A stretch of DNA of 64,000 nt from Aeromicrobium phragmitis (GCF_003674095.1 NZ_RDBF01000004.1:124001-188000), one strand, 5' to 3'. Shown: positions 51,601 through 58,644, counted from the stretch's first letter. A program made the numbers and translations. Notes: generated by a model from the sequence alone, not told the origin.

Positions 51601-51782
51601 CCGATACACCCGAGTATGAGGCGCTTCGCTCGCAACACGGGCACGAGTTGTTCACCACGGGGATGACTCAGGGAATCGGTTCTATGAATGCGATTGCCTT
51701 CCTTGATGACGGCAGGGTGCAAGCTGTCGCCGAACCGACCAGACGTGGCGGCGGGAGTGCGATGGTCCAGCTGCCCGAGTAG
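48612..51782 (+). CDS. Secreted GGT-like Ntn hydrolase with two inserted jelly-roll-like domains
   Basis: 1056 residues, about twice the normal GGT. Residues 1-30 are a signal peptide (TAILTSAFAVAVGGASVAG). About 35-410 match the GGT large subunit (GGNAVDAAVAASAVQSVV). About 411-625 and 620-835 are two similar beta-rich repeats (RLRIWLRADTW / RLRFWLRADDW; DWQWLRYSVEGDRL / GWHWLRFSVRGGGI), resembling LamG/concanavalin-like modules. GGT resumes with the expected nucleophile Thr863 in ESTIHLSTSDNDG and a small subunit of 194 residues with GSPGGDTIVTTVLQ. The substrate Arg is replaced by Gln (LDHQSTAP), and Asn411, Asp433 equivalents are changed. Substrate probably differs from glutathione. Confidence 0.85.
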   Translation: MRTLRKTAILTSAFAVAVGGASVAGHNPAAATTETTSSTATGHGGAAATEHPLATQAAIDVLDAGGNAVDAAVAASAVQSVVRPFSGGIGGGGYMSIYLAETDEFVVLDHQSTAPASFGPQSFIDQGTGAVHEDDVRASSGPAAAIPGQVKGWEQAVDDYGSGIPFGDLLQPAVEAARGGFTADENLVREISENAERFCIFPATAELYLEPGCVVPQPGTILANPDLADTLELIAQEGSSVFYEGEVADAMVDTINQPQTTAAPPYPILPGNVTAADVAGYEVNERDAISVDYRGYQVHMPPPSSSGGTTVGEALNILEGYDLAAMPAAQVWHYYIEAARHAFVDQQHYLGDDTTFSGSIPVDGLLSQGYADQVRQKITERATTHQLRSPGDPSRFDADPSAAAVPEPAAGRMGVTSDFSAHNDGAAWEQDNAFSSSETGGAGSAISVQDEAGSMIVGSARNAYVRAASAADAMADSEALVRFRLNDIEGDRRLRIWLRADTWERSTSPRNGYGLEISTSDDTVRLIRTRDGNEVHTLETFTHPRSIDWQWLRYSVEGDRLTFRLWNDAEVEPRQSWTGELRDSSVSGTGTMLMSAIELSGGAPSAGGFTVDEVTLTELNPTAMNNPFEGATDGASWDSTGKFTTQHGTGNSKPEVGAGIDVVDEQGRMTLSGEKFSYARAAAEQTELTDSEILVRFKGEPGNDRRLRFWLRADDWNTLAAPSHGYGVEIKTSDDPEADNVQLLRVRDGNSAWAMRGTRVEMDDGWHWLRFSVRGGGIKAKVWADGEAEPLDWTVWRGDEEIPGPGTLKIAAIESTGGASSGGEFLIDQLSVFDHDAAQPESVAAAEPLKLGSGEEEPGQESTIHLSTSDNDGNVVSFTHTLSYIGGNAMVVPGYGFLLNNQLSGRTPDNAPEGHPNAPRPGMRPVSTQAPTIVMKDGEPVMALGSPGGDTIVTTVLQVLVRTLDLGQSLPDALAAPRVAQRNHSLLGFTLIEPEFADTPEYEALRSQHGHELFTTGMTQGIGSMNAIAFLDDGRVQAVAEPTRRGGGSAMVQLPE

Positions 51783-51814
51783 CCGCTCTGACGGCTGCAG
51801 ATTCCCGCCGGTCG

Positions 51815-51845
51815 CGCCCCCGTCGCAGTTCCTGCGGCGGGGGCG
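51815..51845 (+). terminator. Hairpin terminator after the secreted GGT-like gene
   Basis: Arms 51815-51828 and 51832-51845 pair at 13 of 14 positions, with a G-U at the other, around a TTC loop, and TTGGCTTC follows. It lies 33 bases after the stop. Very GC-rich stem, short T-tract; a likely terminator separating the ridA-like gene. Confidence 0.65.
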
Positions 51846-51955
51846 TTGGCTTCACCTCCACCCCACGGGAGGATGCCCACTGGGATCAGCGAGGGCTAAC
51901 GTCGAAGCACTGATCAACCGCGCTGAACTGCGCTGTGCAACTCAAGGAGAGCCTC

Positions 51956-52342
51956 GTGTCTCGTGTCGCCGGCATCTTCGAAGGACCCGTAGACATCCCA
52001 GGACCGTTGTCCCCCAGCGTGCGGATCGATCGCCTCGTCGCGGTTTCCGGACAATGCGGCTATCTACCTGGCCGGCGCCTTGTGGAGGGTATCGAAGAAC
52101 AGACGCGCGTTGCCTTGCAGAACCTCCAGCGGGCACTTGACGCATTCGGATGCGCACTCGACGACGTTCTTGCGGTCACCGTCTATCTGGTCGATCGCCA
52201 GGACCTCGCGCCGATGAACCGCGTCTATCAGGAGTTCTTCGATGAGACTCCTCAACCGGCGCGCACCACCGTTTATGCGGGGCTCGGGGTGGGTGTTCTC
52301 GTGGAGATCGACTGTCTTGCCGTCGTGCCTGTCGCTTCGTAG
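51956..52342 (+). CDS. RidA-family imine/enamine deaminase
   Basis: Small trimeric enzyme of 128 residues of the YjgF/YER057c/UK114 family, which hydrolyses reactive enamines and imines to keto acids and ammonia. VSGQCGYLPGRRLVEGIEEQ, VTVYLVDRQDLAPMNRVYQE and the signature PARTTVYAGLGVGVLVEIDC with the conserved Arg and Glu are present. AAGGAGA five bases before the GTG at 51956 sets the start; a GTG at 51935 lacks a site. As the last gene of the island it could process imino acids released by the DadA-like flavoprotein. Confidence 0.87.
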   Translation: MSRVAGIFEGPVDIPGPLSPSVRIDRLVAVSGQCGYLPGRRLVEGIEEQTRVALQNLQRALDAFGCALDDVLAVTVYLVDRQDLAPMNRVYQEFFDETPQPARTTVYAGLGVGVLVEIDCLAVVPVAS

Positions 52343-52399
52343 GCAGAGCGAAGCCGCTGGCGGGCTGCGGTGCGGCGGGTGCTCGTTACAGTGGCGGGC

Positions 52400-53602
52400 A
52401 TGACGCTGACCGTGGTCGGGATCGGAGCCGACGGCTGGGAGGGGCTGACCGCCCGTGGCCGTGACGCCGTGCGCGCGGCCGATGTGGTTCTCGGCGGAGC
52501 GCGGCATCTCGAACTGCTGCCCGAGGACGTCGCGGCGGAGCGGCGGGAGTGGCCGTCACCGTTGCGCGAGGGGCTCCCCGCCCTGCTGTCGGAGCTGGGC
52601 GATCGCGAGGTCGTTGCGCTCGCCTCGGGCGACCCGTTCCTGTCCGGCATCGGTTCGACGCTCGTCGATGTGCTCGGTCCCGAGGGGGTGCACGACGTGA
52701 TCCCTGCGGTGTCGTCGATCGCGCTGGCACGGGCCGCGATGCGCTGGTCGGCCGAGCACACCACCTGGGTGAGCCTCGTGGGCCGTCACGCGCACCGACT
52801 CCTGCGGCACCTCGAACCCGGTGCTCGGCTCCTCGTCCTCGTGGCCGACGGCACGACCGCCACCCACGTCGCCGCGATCCTCACCGACGAAGGCTTCGGG
52901 GAGAGTGAGATCACCGCACTGTCCGACCTCGGCGGACCTGCGGAGTCGCGCCGATCCTCGAGCGCGCGGACCTGGCACGGCAAGACGCCCCCGCTCACCG
53001 TCCTCGCGGTCGAGTGCCGCGGCGCCGGCCACTGGTGGAGCCGCATCCCGGGTCTCCCCGACGACGCCTTCGAGCACGATGGCCAGCTCACCAAACGCGA
53101 CGTCCGGGCGAGCGCGCTGGCCCGGCTCGCACCGCGCCCCGGCGAACTGCTGTGGGACGTGGGCGCGGGAGCCGGATCGGTCGCCATCGAATGGATGCGC
53201 GCTCACCCGCGTAACCGCGCTGTCGCCGTCGAGCGCGATCCCGTCCGCGCGAGCCGGCTGCGTCGTAACGCCGCGCGGCTCGGGGTACCCGACCTCGAGG
53301 TGATCGAGGGAACGGCTCCCGACGCGCTCGCGGACCTCGAACGTCCCGAGGCGATCTTCGTCGGTGGCGGCGCGTCGCGTGAGGGTGTCCTCGATGCGTG
53401 CTGGGACGCGTTGGTGCCGGCCGGGCGGCTCGTCGTCCACGGCGTCACGATCGAGACCGAGACGCTGTTGATGCGCTGGCACGACCGGCACGAGGGCGGC
53501 GAGCTCACGCGTCTCCACATCGAGCACGTCGAGCCGATCGGTGCGTTCAGCGGCTGGACCCCGTCGCGCGCGGTGACGCAATGGGCGGTGACCAAGCGGT
53601 GA
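52400..53602 (+). CDS. cobL: Precorrin-6Y C5,15-methyltransferase (decarboxylating)
   Basis: CobL methylates C5 and C15 of precorrin-6B and decarboxylates the C12 acetate. The 400-residue protein is the fused CbiE-CbiT form. The N-terminal half is a tetrapyrrole methylase (TVVGIGADGWEGLTARGRDA, VVALASGDPFLSGIGSTLVD). The C-terminal half is a class-I SAM methyltransferase (TKRDVRASALARLAPRPGEL, LWDVGAGAGSVAIEWMRAHP, IFVGGGASREGVLDACW). The ATG at 52400 directly precedes TLTVVGIG. It is co-translated with cobM (GTGA overlap) and converges on cobI-cobJ. Confidence 0.95.
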   Translation: MTLTVVGIGADGWEGLTARGRDAVRAADVVLGGARHLELLPEDVAAERREWPSPLREGLPALLSELGDREVVALASGDPFLSGIGSTLVDVLGPEGVHDVIPAVSSIALARAAMRWSAEHTTWVSLVGRHAHRLLRHLEPGARLLVLVADGTTATHVAAILTDEGFGESEITALSDLGGPAESRRSSSARTWHGKTPPLTVLAVECRGAGHWWSRIPGLPDDAFEHDGQLTKRDVRASALARLAPRPGELLWDVGAGAGSVAIEWMRAHPRNRAVAVERDPVRASRLRRNAARLGVPDLEVIEGTAPDALADLERPEAIFVGGGASREGVLDACWDALVPAGRLVVHGVTIETETLLMRWHDRHEGGELTRLHIEHVEPIGAFSGWTPSRAVTQWAVTKR

Positions 53603-54354
53603 CCGTGCACTTCGTGGGCGCCGGCCCCGGCGCCGCGGACCTCCTCACGCTGCGCGCCGTCCGGCTGCTCGAAGCCGCCGACGTGTGCGTGTACGCCGGC
53701 ACCTATCTCGACGCCGAGGTGCTCGGGCACTGCCGCGAGGGCGCGCGGCTCGTCGACACGCAGGACCTCGACCTCGACGAGATCACCGCCGAGCTCGTCG
53801 GGGCCCACCACCAGAACCTCGACGTGGTGCGGCTGTGCTCAGGTGATCCGTCGGTCTACTCCGCGATCGCCGAGCAGACGCGACGGCTCGACGCGGCCGG
53901 CGTGCCGTGGGACGTCACGCCGGGGGTGCCGGCGTACGCGGCCGCCGCGGCGCTCGTGGGTGCGGAGCTGACCGTGCCCGAACTCGTGCAGTCGGTCGTC
54001 CTGACCCGCGCGCAGGCTCGCTCGACCGCAATGCCGGAGGGCGAGGAGCTCGAACGCTTCGCCACGACGGGTGCCACCCTCGTGCTGCACCTGGCCATCA
54101 CGCGCACCGCCGAACTCGCCGAGCGGCTCACCCCGTTCTACGGCGCACAGTGCCCGGTCGTCGTCGTGTACCGCGCGAGCCAGCCAGAGCAGAAGGTCCT
54201 GCGCGGCACGTTGAACGACATCGGCGCGCAGGTGGAGCAGGCGGGTCTTCGTCAGGCGGCAGTCATCCTCGTCGGCCCCGCCCTCGCCCGCCACGGCTCC
54301 GGCGAGTCCTATCTCTACGCCGCCTCCCGCGACAGGACGCTCAAACGTCGCTGA
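53599..54354 (+). CDS. cobM: Precorrin-4 C11-methyltransferase
   Basis: SAM-dependent enzyme of 251 residues giving precorrin-5. TVHFVGAGPGAADLLTLRAV, VCVYAGTYLDAEVLGHC, VVRLCSGDPSVYSAIAEQTR and VPWDVTPGVPAYAAAAALVG are characteristic of CobM/CbiF, and TLVLHLAITRTAELAERL with CPVVVVYRASQPEQKVLRGT completes it. The GTG at 53599 overlaps the cobL stop by four bases; an ATG at 53581 is in frame but inside cobL and lacks support. The 3' end overlaps the convergent cobI-cobJ gene by 14 bases. Confidence 0.95.
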   Translation: MTVHFVGAGPGAADLLTLRAVRLLEAADVCVYAGTYLDAEVLGHCREGARLVDTQDLDLDEITAELVGAHHQNLDVVRLCSGDPSVYSAIAEQTRRLDAAGVPWDVTPGVPAYAAAAALVGAELTVPELVQSVVLTRAQARSTAMPEGEELERFATTGATLVLHLAITRTAELAERLTPFYGAQCPVVVVYRASQPEQKVLRGTLNDIGAQVEQAGLRQAAVILVGPALARHGSGESYLYAASRDRTLKRR

Positions 54355-55927
54355 CGAAGCGCGGGGTCCAGGCCTGACCCTGGGAGGTCACGCGAGTGGA
54401 GGACGCGCCGACGATGAGCAGGCACTTCATGTCGATCGTCGCGGGGTCGAGTTCGTGGAGGGTCGTGACGGTGAGGGACTCCTGGGCGCGGCCGATGTCG
54501 CGGCCGACGATCACCACCGTCTCGGGGGAGCGGTGCGCGAGCATCACCCGGCGCAGGTCGGCCACCTGCGTCGTACGCGAACGCGAGGCGGGGTTGTACA
54601 CCGCGAGGACGAGGTCGGCCTGGGCGATGTGCTCGAGGCGGCTCACCACGACCTCCCAGGGCTTGAGTCGGTCCGAGAGGCTCACGACCGCGAAGTCGGC
54701 ACCCACCGGAGCGCCGGCCTTCGCGGCCACCGCCTGGACCGCGGACACGCCGGGCAGCACCCGGATCGGCACCTGCGCGTACTCCGGCGACTCGGCGGCC
54801 TCGAACACCGCCGACGCCATCCCGAACACGCCGGCGTCGCCACCCGAGACCACGGCCACCCGCTCGCCGCGCGCGGCGAGATCGAGCGCGAACCGGGCCC
54901 GGTCGACCTCGACGGTGTTGCCCGAGGCGTGGCGTTGCAGGCCCTCGCGCTGCGGCACCCGATCAACGTACGGCCCGTACCCGACCACGTGCTCGACCGA
55001 TGCGAGGGCCTCCCGCACCTCCTCGGTCAGCCAGCGATCGGGACCCGGACCGAGCCCGACGACCAGCAGTTCCCGTTGAGTGTGACGTTTGTGCTCCGTC
55101 ACGGCCGATTCTGGTGCCAGAACGTTCCCCCGAGCACTCCGCTGCGCTCCGTGCAGGGAGGCACCCCCACCCTCAGCGCGTTCCGTCGTGTCGGAGTAGC
55201 GCGTTCCGACGCTGTCGCCGGGCACGACGATGAGGGAGAAGTAGGGAACCGAGGTCGGGTCGACGTCGCGGACCGGCAACCAGCGTTGCTCCGGCATGGA
55301 CGCGCGCTCCACATACAACGCGTCGTCCAGCCGCCCGGCCTGCCGCAGCGCCTCGACCACGGACCCGAACGTCCGACCGAGCTTCATGATGATGGCGCCG
55401 TCGGTGTCGGCGAGTCGGCGAGCGAGCTCAGGAGTCGGCAACGTGCCGGGCAGCACCGTCAGGACGTCGGTCTGCCGCACGAGCGGGGTCGCGGCCACGG
55501 CCGTCGCCGCCGCGAAGGCGGGAACCCCGGGGACGACCTCGGTCTTGAAGCGGTCGGACAACCGGTCGTGCACGTACATGTAGGAGCCGTAGAACAGCGG
55601 GTCGCCCTCGGCGAGGACGACGACGTCGCGCCCCGCCTCGAGGTGCGTCGCCAGCCGCTGTGCGCACTCCTCGTAGAAGTCCGCCATCGCGCCCGCGTAA
55701 CCGCCCGGATGCTCGGTGAGTCCGGTCGTCACCGGGTACTCGAGCACCTCCTCGATCACGCCGGCGGGGATCAGTTCGGCCGCGATCCGCCGCGCGTTGG
55801 ACCGCTTGCCGGTGCCCTGGTGGTAGGCGACGACGTCGGCGGCGGCGATGAGCCGTGCGGCCTTGCGGGTGATGAGCTCGGGATCGCCGGGACCGAGACC
55901 GACGCCCCAGAGCCGCCCGGCGCTCAC
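54341..55927 (-). CDS. CobI-CobJ fusion: precorrin-2 C20- and precorrin-3B C17-methyltransferase
   Basis: Two tetrapyrrole methylases in one 528-residue chain. Residues 1 to about 245 are CobI (RLWGVGLGPGDPELITRKAA, VVVLAEGDPLFYGSYMYVHD, VVPGVPAFAAATAVAATPLV). Residues from about 286 are CobJ (ELLVVGLGPGPDRWLTEEV, VVGYGPYVDRV, VAVVSGGDAGVFGMASAVFE, LVLAVYNPASRSRTTQVADL, VIVGRDIGRAQESLTVTTL). A CobI-CobJ fusion is also known from M. tuberculosis (Rv2066). Here the linker, residues about 248-284, is encoded by repeat DNA (55075-55184). GTG at 55927 overlaps the cobH stop. Confidence 0.93.
   Translation of the reverse strand: MSAGRLWGVGLGPGDPELITRKAARLIAAADVVAYHQGTGKRSNARRIAAELIPAGVIEEVLEYPVTTGLTEHPGGYAGAMADFYEECAQRLATHLEAGRDVVVLAEGDPLFYGSYMYVHDRLSDRFKTEVVPGVPAFAAATAVAATPLVRQTDVLTVLPGTLPTPELARRLADTDGAIIMKLGRTFGSVVEALRQAGRLDDALYVERASMPEQRWLPVRDVDPTSVPYFSLIVVPGDSVGTRYSDTTERAEGGGASLHGAQRSARGNVLAPESAVTEHKRHTQRELLVVGLGPGPDRWLTEEVREALASVEHVVGYGPYVDRVPQREGLQRHASGNTVEVDRARFALDLAARGERVAVVSGGDAGVFGMASAVFEAAESPEYAQVPIRVLPGVSAVQAVAAKAGAPVGADFAVVSLSDRLKPWEVVVSRLEHIAQADLVLAVYNPASRSRTTQVADLRRVMLAHRSPETVVIVGRDIGRAQESLTVTTLHELDPATIDMKCLLIVGASSTRVTSQGQAWTPRFVSDV
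55075..55184. repeat. Repeat of the 12140 family inside the cobI-cobJ gene
   Basis: About 110 bases starting with GTTGAGTGTGACGTTTG and ending with CTCAGCGCGTTCC; both ends match the perfect inverted repeat at 12140-12210. The middle differs and contains GGAGCGCAGCGG-type dyads. On the reverse strand it is open in the cobI-cobJ frame and encodes the Gly/Ala/Ser/Glu-rich linker. Confidence 0.8.
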
Positions 55928-56586
55928 TCGCGCTCCTGGGCGAGGGCGTTGAGGGCGGAGGCGGCCATGGCCGAGCCACCGCGGCGGCCGTGCACAGTGA
56001 CGAACGGGATGTCGATGCCGTGATCGTCGGCGAGGTCGGCGAGGGCCTGCTTGGACTCGGCCGCGCCGATGAAGCCGACCGGCACCCCGACGATCGCGGC
56101 GGGGCGCGCCGCGCCGTCGATGAGCATCTCCAGCAGGTGGAAGAGGGCGGTCGGCGCGTTGCCGATCGCGACGACAGCGCCCTCGAGCCGGGGCTCCCAC
56201 AGCGACACCGCGGCTGCCGACCGCGTCGTGCCCCACGCCCGGGCGAGCTCGGGGACCTGCGGATCGCGCAGGGTGCAGACGACGTCGTTCTCGCGCGGCA
56301 ATCGCGTGCGAGTCACGCCCGAGGCGACCATGTGGGCGTCGGCCAGAATCGGTGCGCCCGACTCCAGCGCTCCGCGGGCCGCCTCGACGAGACGTGGATG
56401 GATCTGCAGGTCGCGGGTGAGGTCGGTCTGGCCGGTGCCGTGGATCATCCGTACCGCGACCTTCTCCGCATCGGACGGGACCGCTGAGAGATCGGACTCC
56501 GCGCGGATCGTGGCGAAGGAGTCGACGTAGATGGCCGGGCCGTCGTCGACGTAGTTGTAGTGGCGGCGCGGGCGGTCGAGGGTCAT
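55924..56586 (-). CDS. cobH: Precorrin-8X methylmutase
   Basis: CobH moves the C11 methyl to C12, forming hydrogenobyrinate. The 220-residue protein has AVRMIHGTGQTDLTRDLQIH with the catalytic His in MIHGTGQ, ALESGAPILADAHMVASGVT, and VAIGNAPTALFHLLEMLIDG followed by VGVPVGFIGAAESKQALA. The family is unmistakable and the length normal. The order cobG - cobH - cobI/J is as in M. tuberculosis, with four-base overlaps at both junctions, so the three are translated together. Confidence 0.96.
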   Translation of the reverse strand: MTLDRPRRHYNYVDDGPAIYVDSFATIRAESDLSAVPSDAEKVAVRMIHGTGQTDLTRDLQIHPRLVEAARGALESGAPILADAHMVASGVTRTRLPRENDVVCTLRDPQVPELARAWGTTRSAAAVSLWEPRLEGAVVAIGNAPTALFHLLEMLIDGAARPAAIVGVPVGFIGAAESKQALADLADDHGIDIPFVTVHGRRGGSAMAASALNALAQERE

Positions 56587-57431
56587 GCGGGCTCCAGGTC
56601 GGGGACGACGATGCTGCGCCAGGGGGTCACGAGGACCTCGTCGGGCAGGTCCGCGGCCAGCTCGCGGGTGAGCCGGCCGTCGGGGACGGCGACGTGCCGG
56701 GCGACCCGGCCGTCACGCTGTTCGATGATGCCGAACGTCCACGGCCGGGCCTGCACGTGGGTCCGCGGGTCGCGAGGCGCCGCGGGTTCGAGGGGGTGGT
56801 CCAGTTCATCGACGTGCCAGGCAGCCTCGGGACCACCACCTCGTGCATCGAGGAAATGCCGCGCCAACTCCGCGAGGCTCTTGGCGGCGGCATGCAGCGG
56901 CACGGTCGCGCCCCAGTGGTCGGCGCCGAGCCGCAGTTGGACGGTCGCGGCGTCGAGGGCGAGGAGTCCGAGGTCGAGCGGGCGCCAGGCGATGTCGCCG
57001 CGGCCGTCGTCGAGGACGAAGAGGAAGCGTCCCGGCAGGGCGGCGAACGCCGGCTCGGCGCACAGCAGCCGGTCGAGGTCGGCGGCGACCGGGCGGACGT
57101 CGGCTCGCCCGCCGGCGCGGCCGGTCAGGGGGGAGATCTCGATGTTGCGGACCAGCTCGTGCGAGGGCGCGGGAAGCAGACCCAGCCCCTGCACGGCGTC
57201 CACGAAGTCCGGCGGAACGCAGCCGTCGGCATGGTCGATGCCCCGCAGCTGGACGTTCGCCCGCGAGGTGAGGTGGAGGGCGCCGTCGCCCCAGCGTTCG
57301 GCGAGGTCGAGCAGGTTGTGCAGGTGCCGCAGCGGTCCGCCCGCGAGCCGCAGGCGGACCAGCGCGCCGTCGTCCGCGATCCACGGGCGCAGGACGCCCG
57401 GGCAGCGGTCGGCGCGGGTGCGGGTGCTCAC
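56583..57431 (-). CDS. cobG: CobG-like precorrin-3B synthase, short form lacking the Fe-S region
   Basis: Nitrite/sulfite-reductase-like protein of 282 residues. DRCPGVLRPWIADDGALVRL, HLTSRANVQLRGIDHADG and NIEISPLTGRAGGRADV identify CobG, which contracts the ring by oxidising precorrin-3A. Known CobG proteins are longer and, after a TPWR motif, carry the Cys-rich HVSGCxKGC segment that binds the [4Fe-4S] cluster and siroheme. Here the chain ends 13 residues after VTPWR and has only three scattered Cys, so the cluster region is missing. The stop cleanly overlaps the cobH start. The GTG start at 57431 lies inside a perfect 16-base inverted repeat. Confidence 0.82.
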   Translation of the reverse strand: MSTRTRADRCPGVLRPWIADDGALVRLRLAGGPLRHLHNLLDLAERWGDGALHLTSRANVQLRGIDHADGCVPPDFVDAVQGLGLLPAPSHELVRNIEISPLTGRAGGRADVRPVAADLDRLLCAEPAFAALPGRFLFVLDDGRGDIAWRPLDLGLLALDAATVQLRLGADHWGATVPLHAAAKSLAELARHFLDARGGGPEAAWHVDELDHPLEPAAPRDPRTHVQARPWTFGIIEQRDGRVARHVAVPDGRLTRELAADLPDEVLVTPWRSIVVPDLEPA

Positions 57432-57461
57432 CGCGTCATCGTGCCACGCGGTGAGCACCCG
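57421..57461 (-). promoter_or_regulatory. Perfect 16-bp inverted repeat over the cobG start codon
   Basis: Arms 57421-57436 and 57446-57461 are exact reverse complements around nine bases. In the cobG message the GTG start is within the 3' arm of this stem, and the 5' arm lies just after the upstream aztD-like stop. It could terminate the zinc operon, hide the cobG start, or both. Confidence 0.7.
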
Positions 57462-57468
57462 CCGGCGC

Positions 57469-58644
57469 TCAGTGGGCGTGGAGCACGCCGCTGAGCTCGT
57501 TCGGCGCGACCTCGAGGTCGGCCGTCGCGGTGATCTCACCGGACTCCAGATCCACGGCGTGAATCTGCTGTGCGGCCGGGTCGCTCACGTAGGCGGTGCC
57601 CTCGCGCACGAAGATCGCCGGGCGCGGCTGCTGCCAGTCCAGCGGCTCGCTCCACTCCTCGTCGATCACGTCGATCGACCGGACGATCTCGCCGGACTGG
57701 GGGTCGATGACGTGGATCTTGCCGTCGGTGCCGAGCACCAGCGCCTCACCCTCCGGGCCGCGGGCGAGCGAGCGGAACGTGTAGCTCGCCGGCAGGTCGA
57801 CGAGCTGCAGCTCGTTGGTGGTGGTGTCGATGAGCGAGACCTGCGTGGGGCGCTCCAGCTCCGCGTCCGGGTCCTGCTTGTAGTCGCCCAGCACAACCGA
57901 GGACTCCTCCGAGCCGGCCTGGTTACCGATGCGGCCGTATTCGGTCGGGCTGTCGATCTTCGTGAACTCGCCGTCGGCGTAGGTGAGGACGCCGTCCTCG
58001 CAGCCGATGACGACGACCTCGTCGCGGGCGGTCGCCTCGCCGTGCACGCCGGGGCAGTTCTCGGCGCGGGCGATCTCGTTGCCGTCCGCGTCGACGACCC
58101 GGGCACCCACACGGGTCTCGGAATCGCCCAGCGTGCTCAGCATGTCGCCGTTCTCCAGCTGGATGGCGACCCCGTGGTGGGCCTCGGGCGTCTGGTAGGT
58201 CTGCGTCGCGGGCTTCTCGCCGCCGTCGAGGTCGTGCGGGTCGAACGTCGTGATCTCGCCCGTGCCGTCGGCGAACAGCACCGCGAGGTTCGCGTGACGG
58301 ACGACGTGTCCGGGGGTGTCGGCCTCGAACACGATGTCGGTGAGCTCGCCGGCGGTCGCGTCGAGCACCTGGAAGCCCTCGGACGTGGAGACCATCACGT
58401 GGTCGTCGGTGCCCGCGGGGTTGATGCGGTTGAAGCCGTCGAGCTCGATGTCCTCGGCGACCTCGAGGGTCTCGCCGTCGAGCACGATCAGGCCGCCGTC
58501 GTAGGTCGTCACGATCGGGTGGTCGATCGACCGATCGCTCGAGCCTCCGTCACCTGCCGCGTCGTCGTTCGTGCTGCCGCAGGCGGCGAGCGCGAGCATG
58601 CTCGCGGCCGCGAGCGGCACGAGGGTGGATCGGGTCCTTCGCAT
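57469..58644 (-). CDS. AztD-like zinc metallochaperone lipoprotein, first paralogue
   Basis: Secreted beta-propeller-like protein of 391 residues; AztD of Paracoccus carries zinc to the binding protein AztC. The signal peptide ends ALAACG (Cys22). Repeating blades show VTTYDGGLIVLDGETLEVAE, FQVLDATAGELTDIVFEADT, HHGVAIQLENGDMLST and IHVIDPQSGEIVRSIDV. Unlike the second paralogue it has no His-x-x-His-type loop near the N-terminus. GAAGGAGAAACC precedes the ATG. It is the last gene of the azt operon before the cobG hairpin. Role by homology and context. Confidence 0.78.
   Translation of the reverse strand: MRRTRSTLVPLAAASMLALAACGSTNDDAAGDGGSSDRSIDHPIVTTYDGGLIVLDGETLEVAEDIELDGFNRINPAGTDDHVMVSTSEGFQVLDATAGELTDIVFEADTPGHVVRHANLAVLFADGTGEITTFDPHDLDGGEKPATQTYQTPEAHHGVAIQLENGDMLSTLGDSETRVGARVVDADGNEIARAENCPGVHGEATARDEVVVIGCEDGVLTYADGEFTKIDSPTEYGRIGNQAGSEESSVVLGDYKQDPDAELERPTQVSLIDTTTNELQLVDLPASYTFRSLARGPEGEALVLGTDGKIHVIDPQSGEIVRSIDVIDEEWSEPLDWQQPRPAIFVREGTAYVSDPAAQQIHAVDLESGEITATADLEVAPNELSGVLHAH

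Noticed and set aside
56583-57431. cobG as a frameshifted pseudogene
   Set aside because: The stop overlaps the cobH start exactly as in a functional operon and no Cys-motif fragment was noticed in the following DNA, which is cobH; kept as a short CDS.
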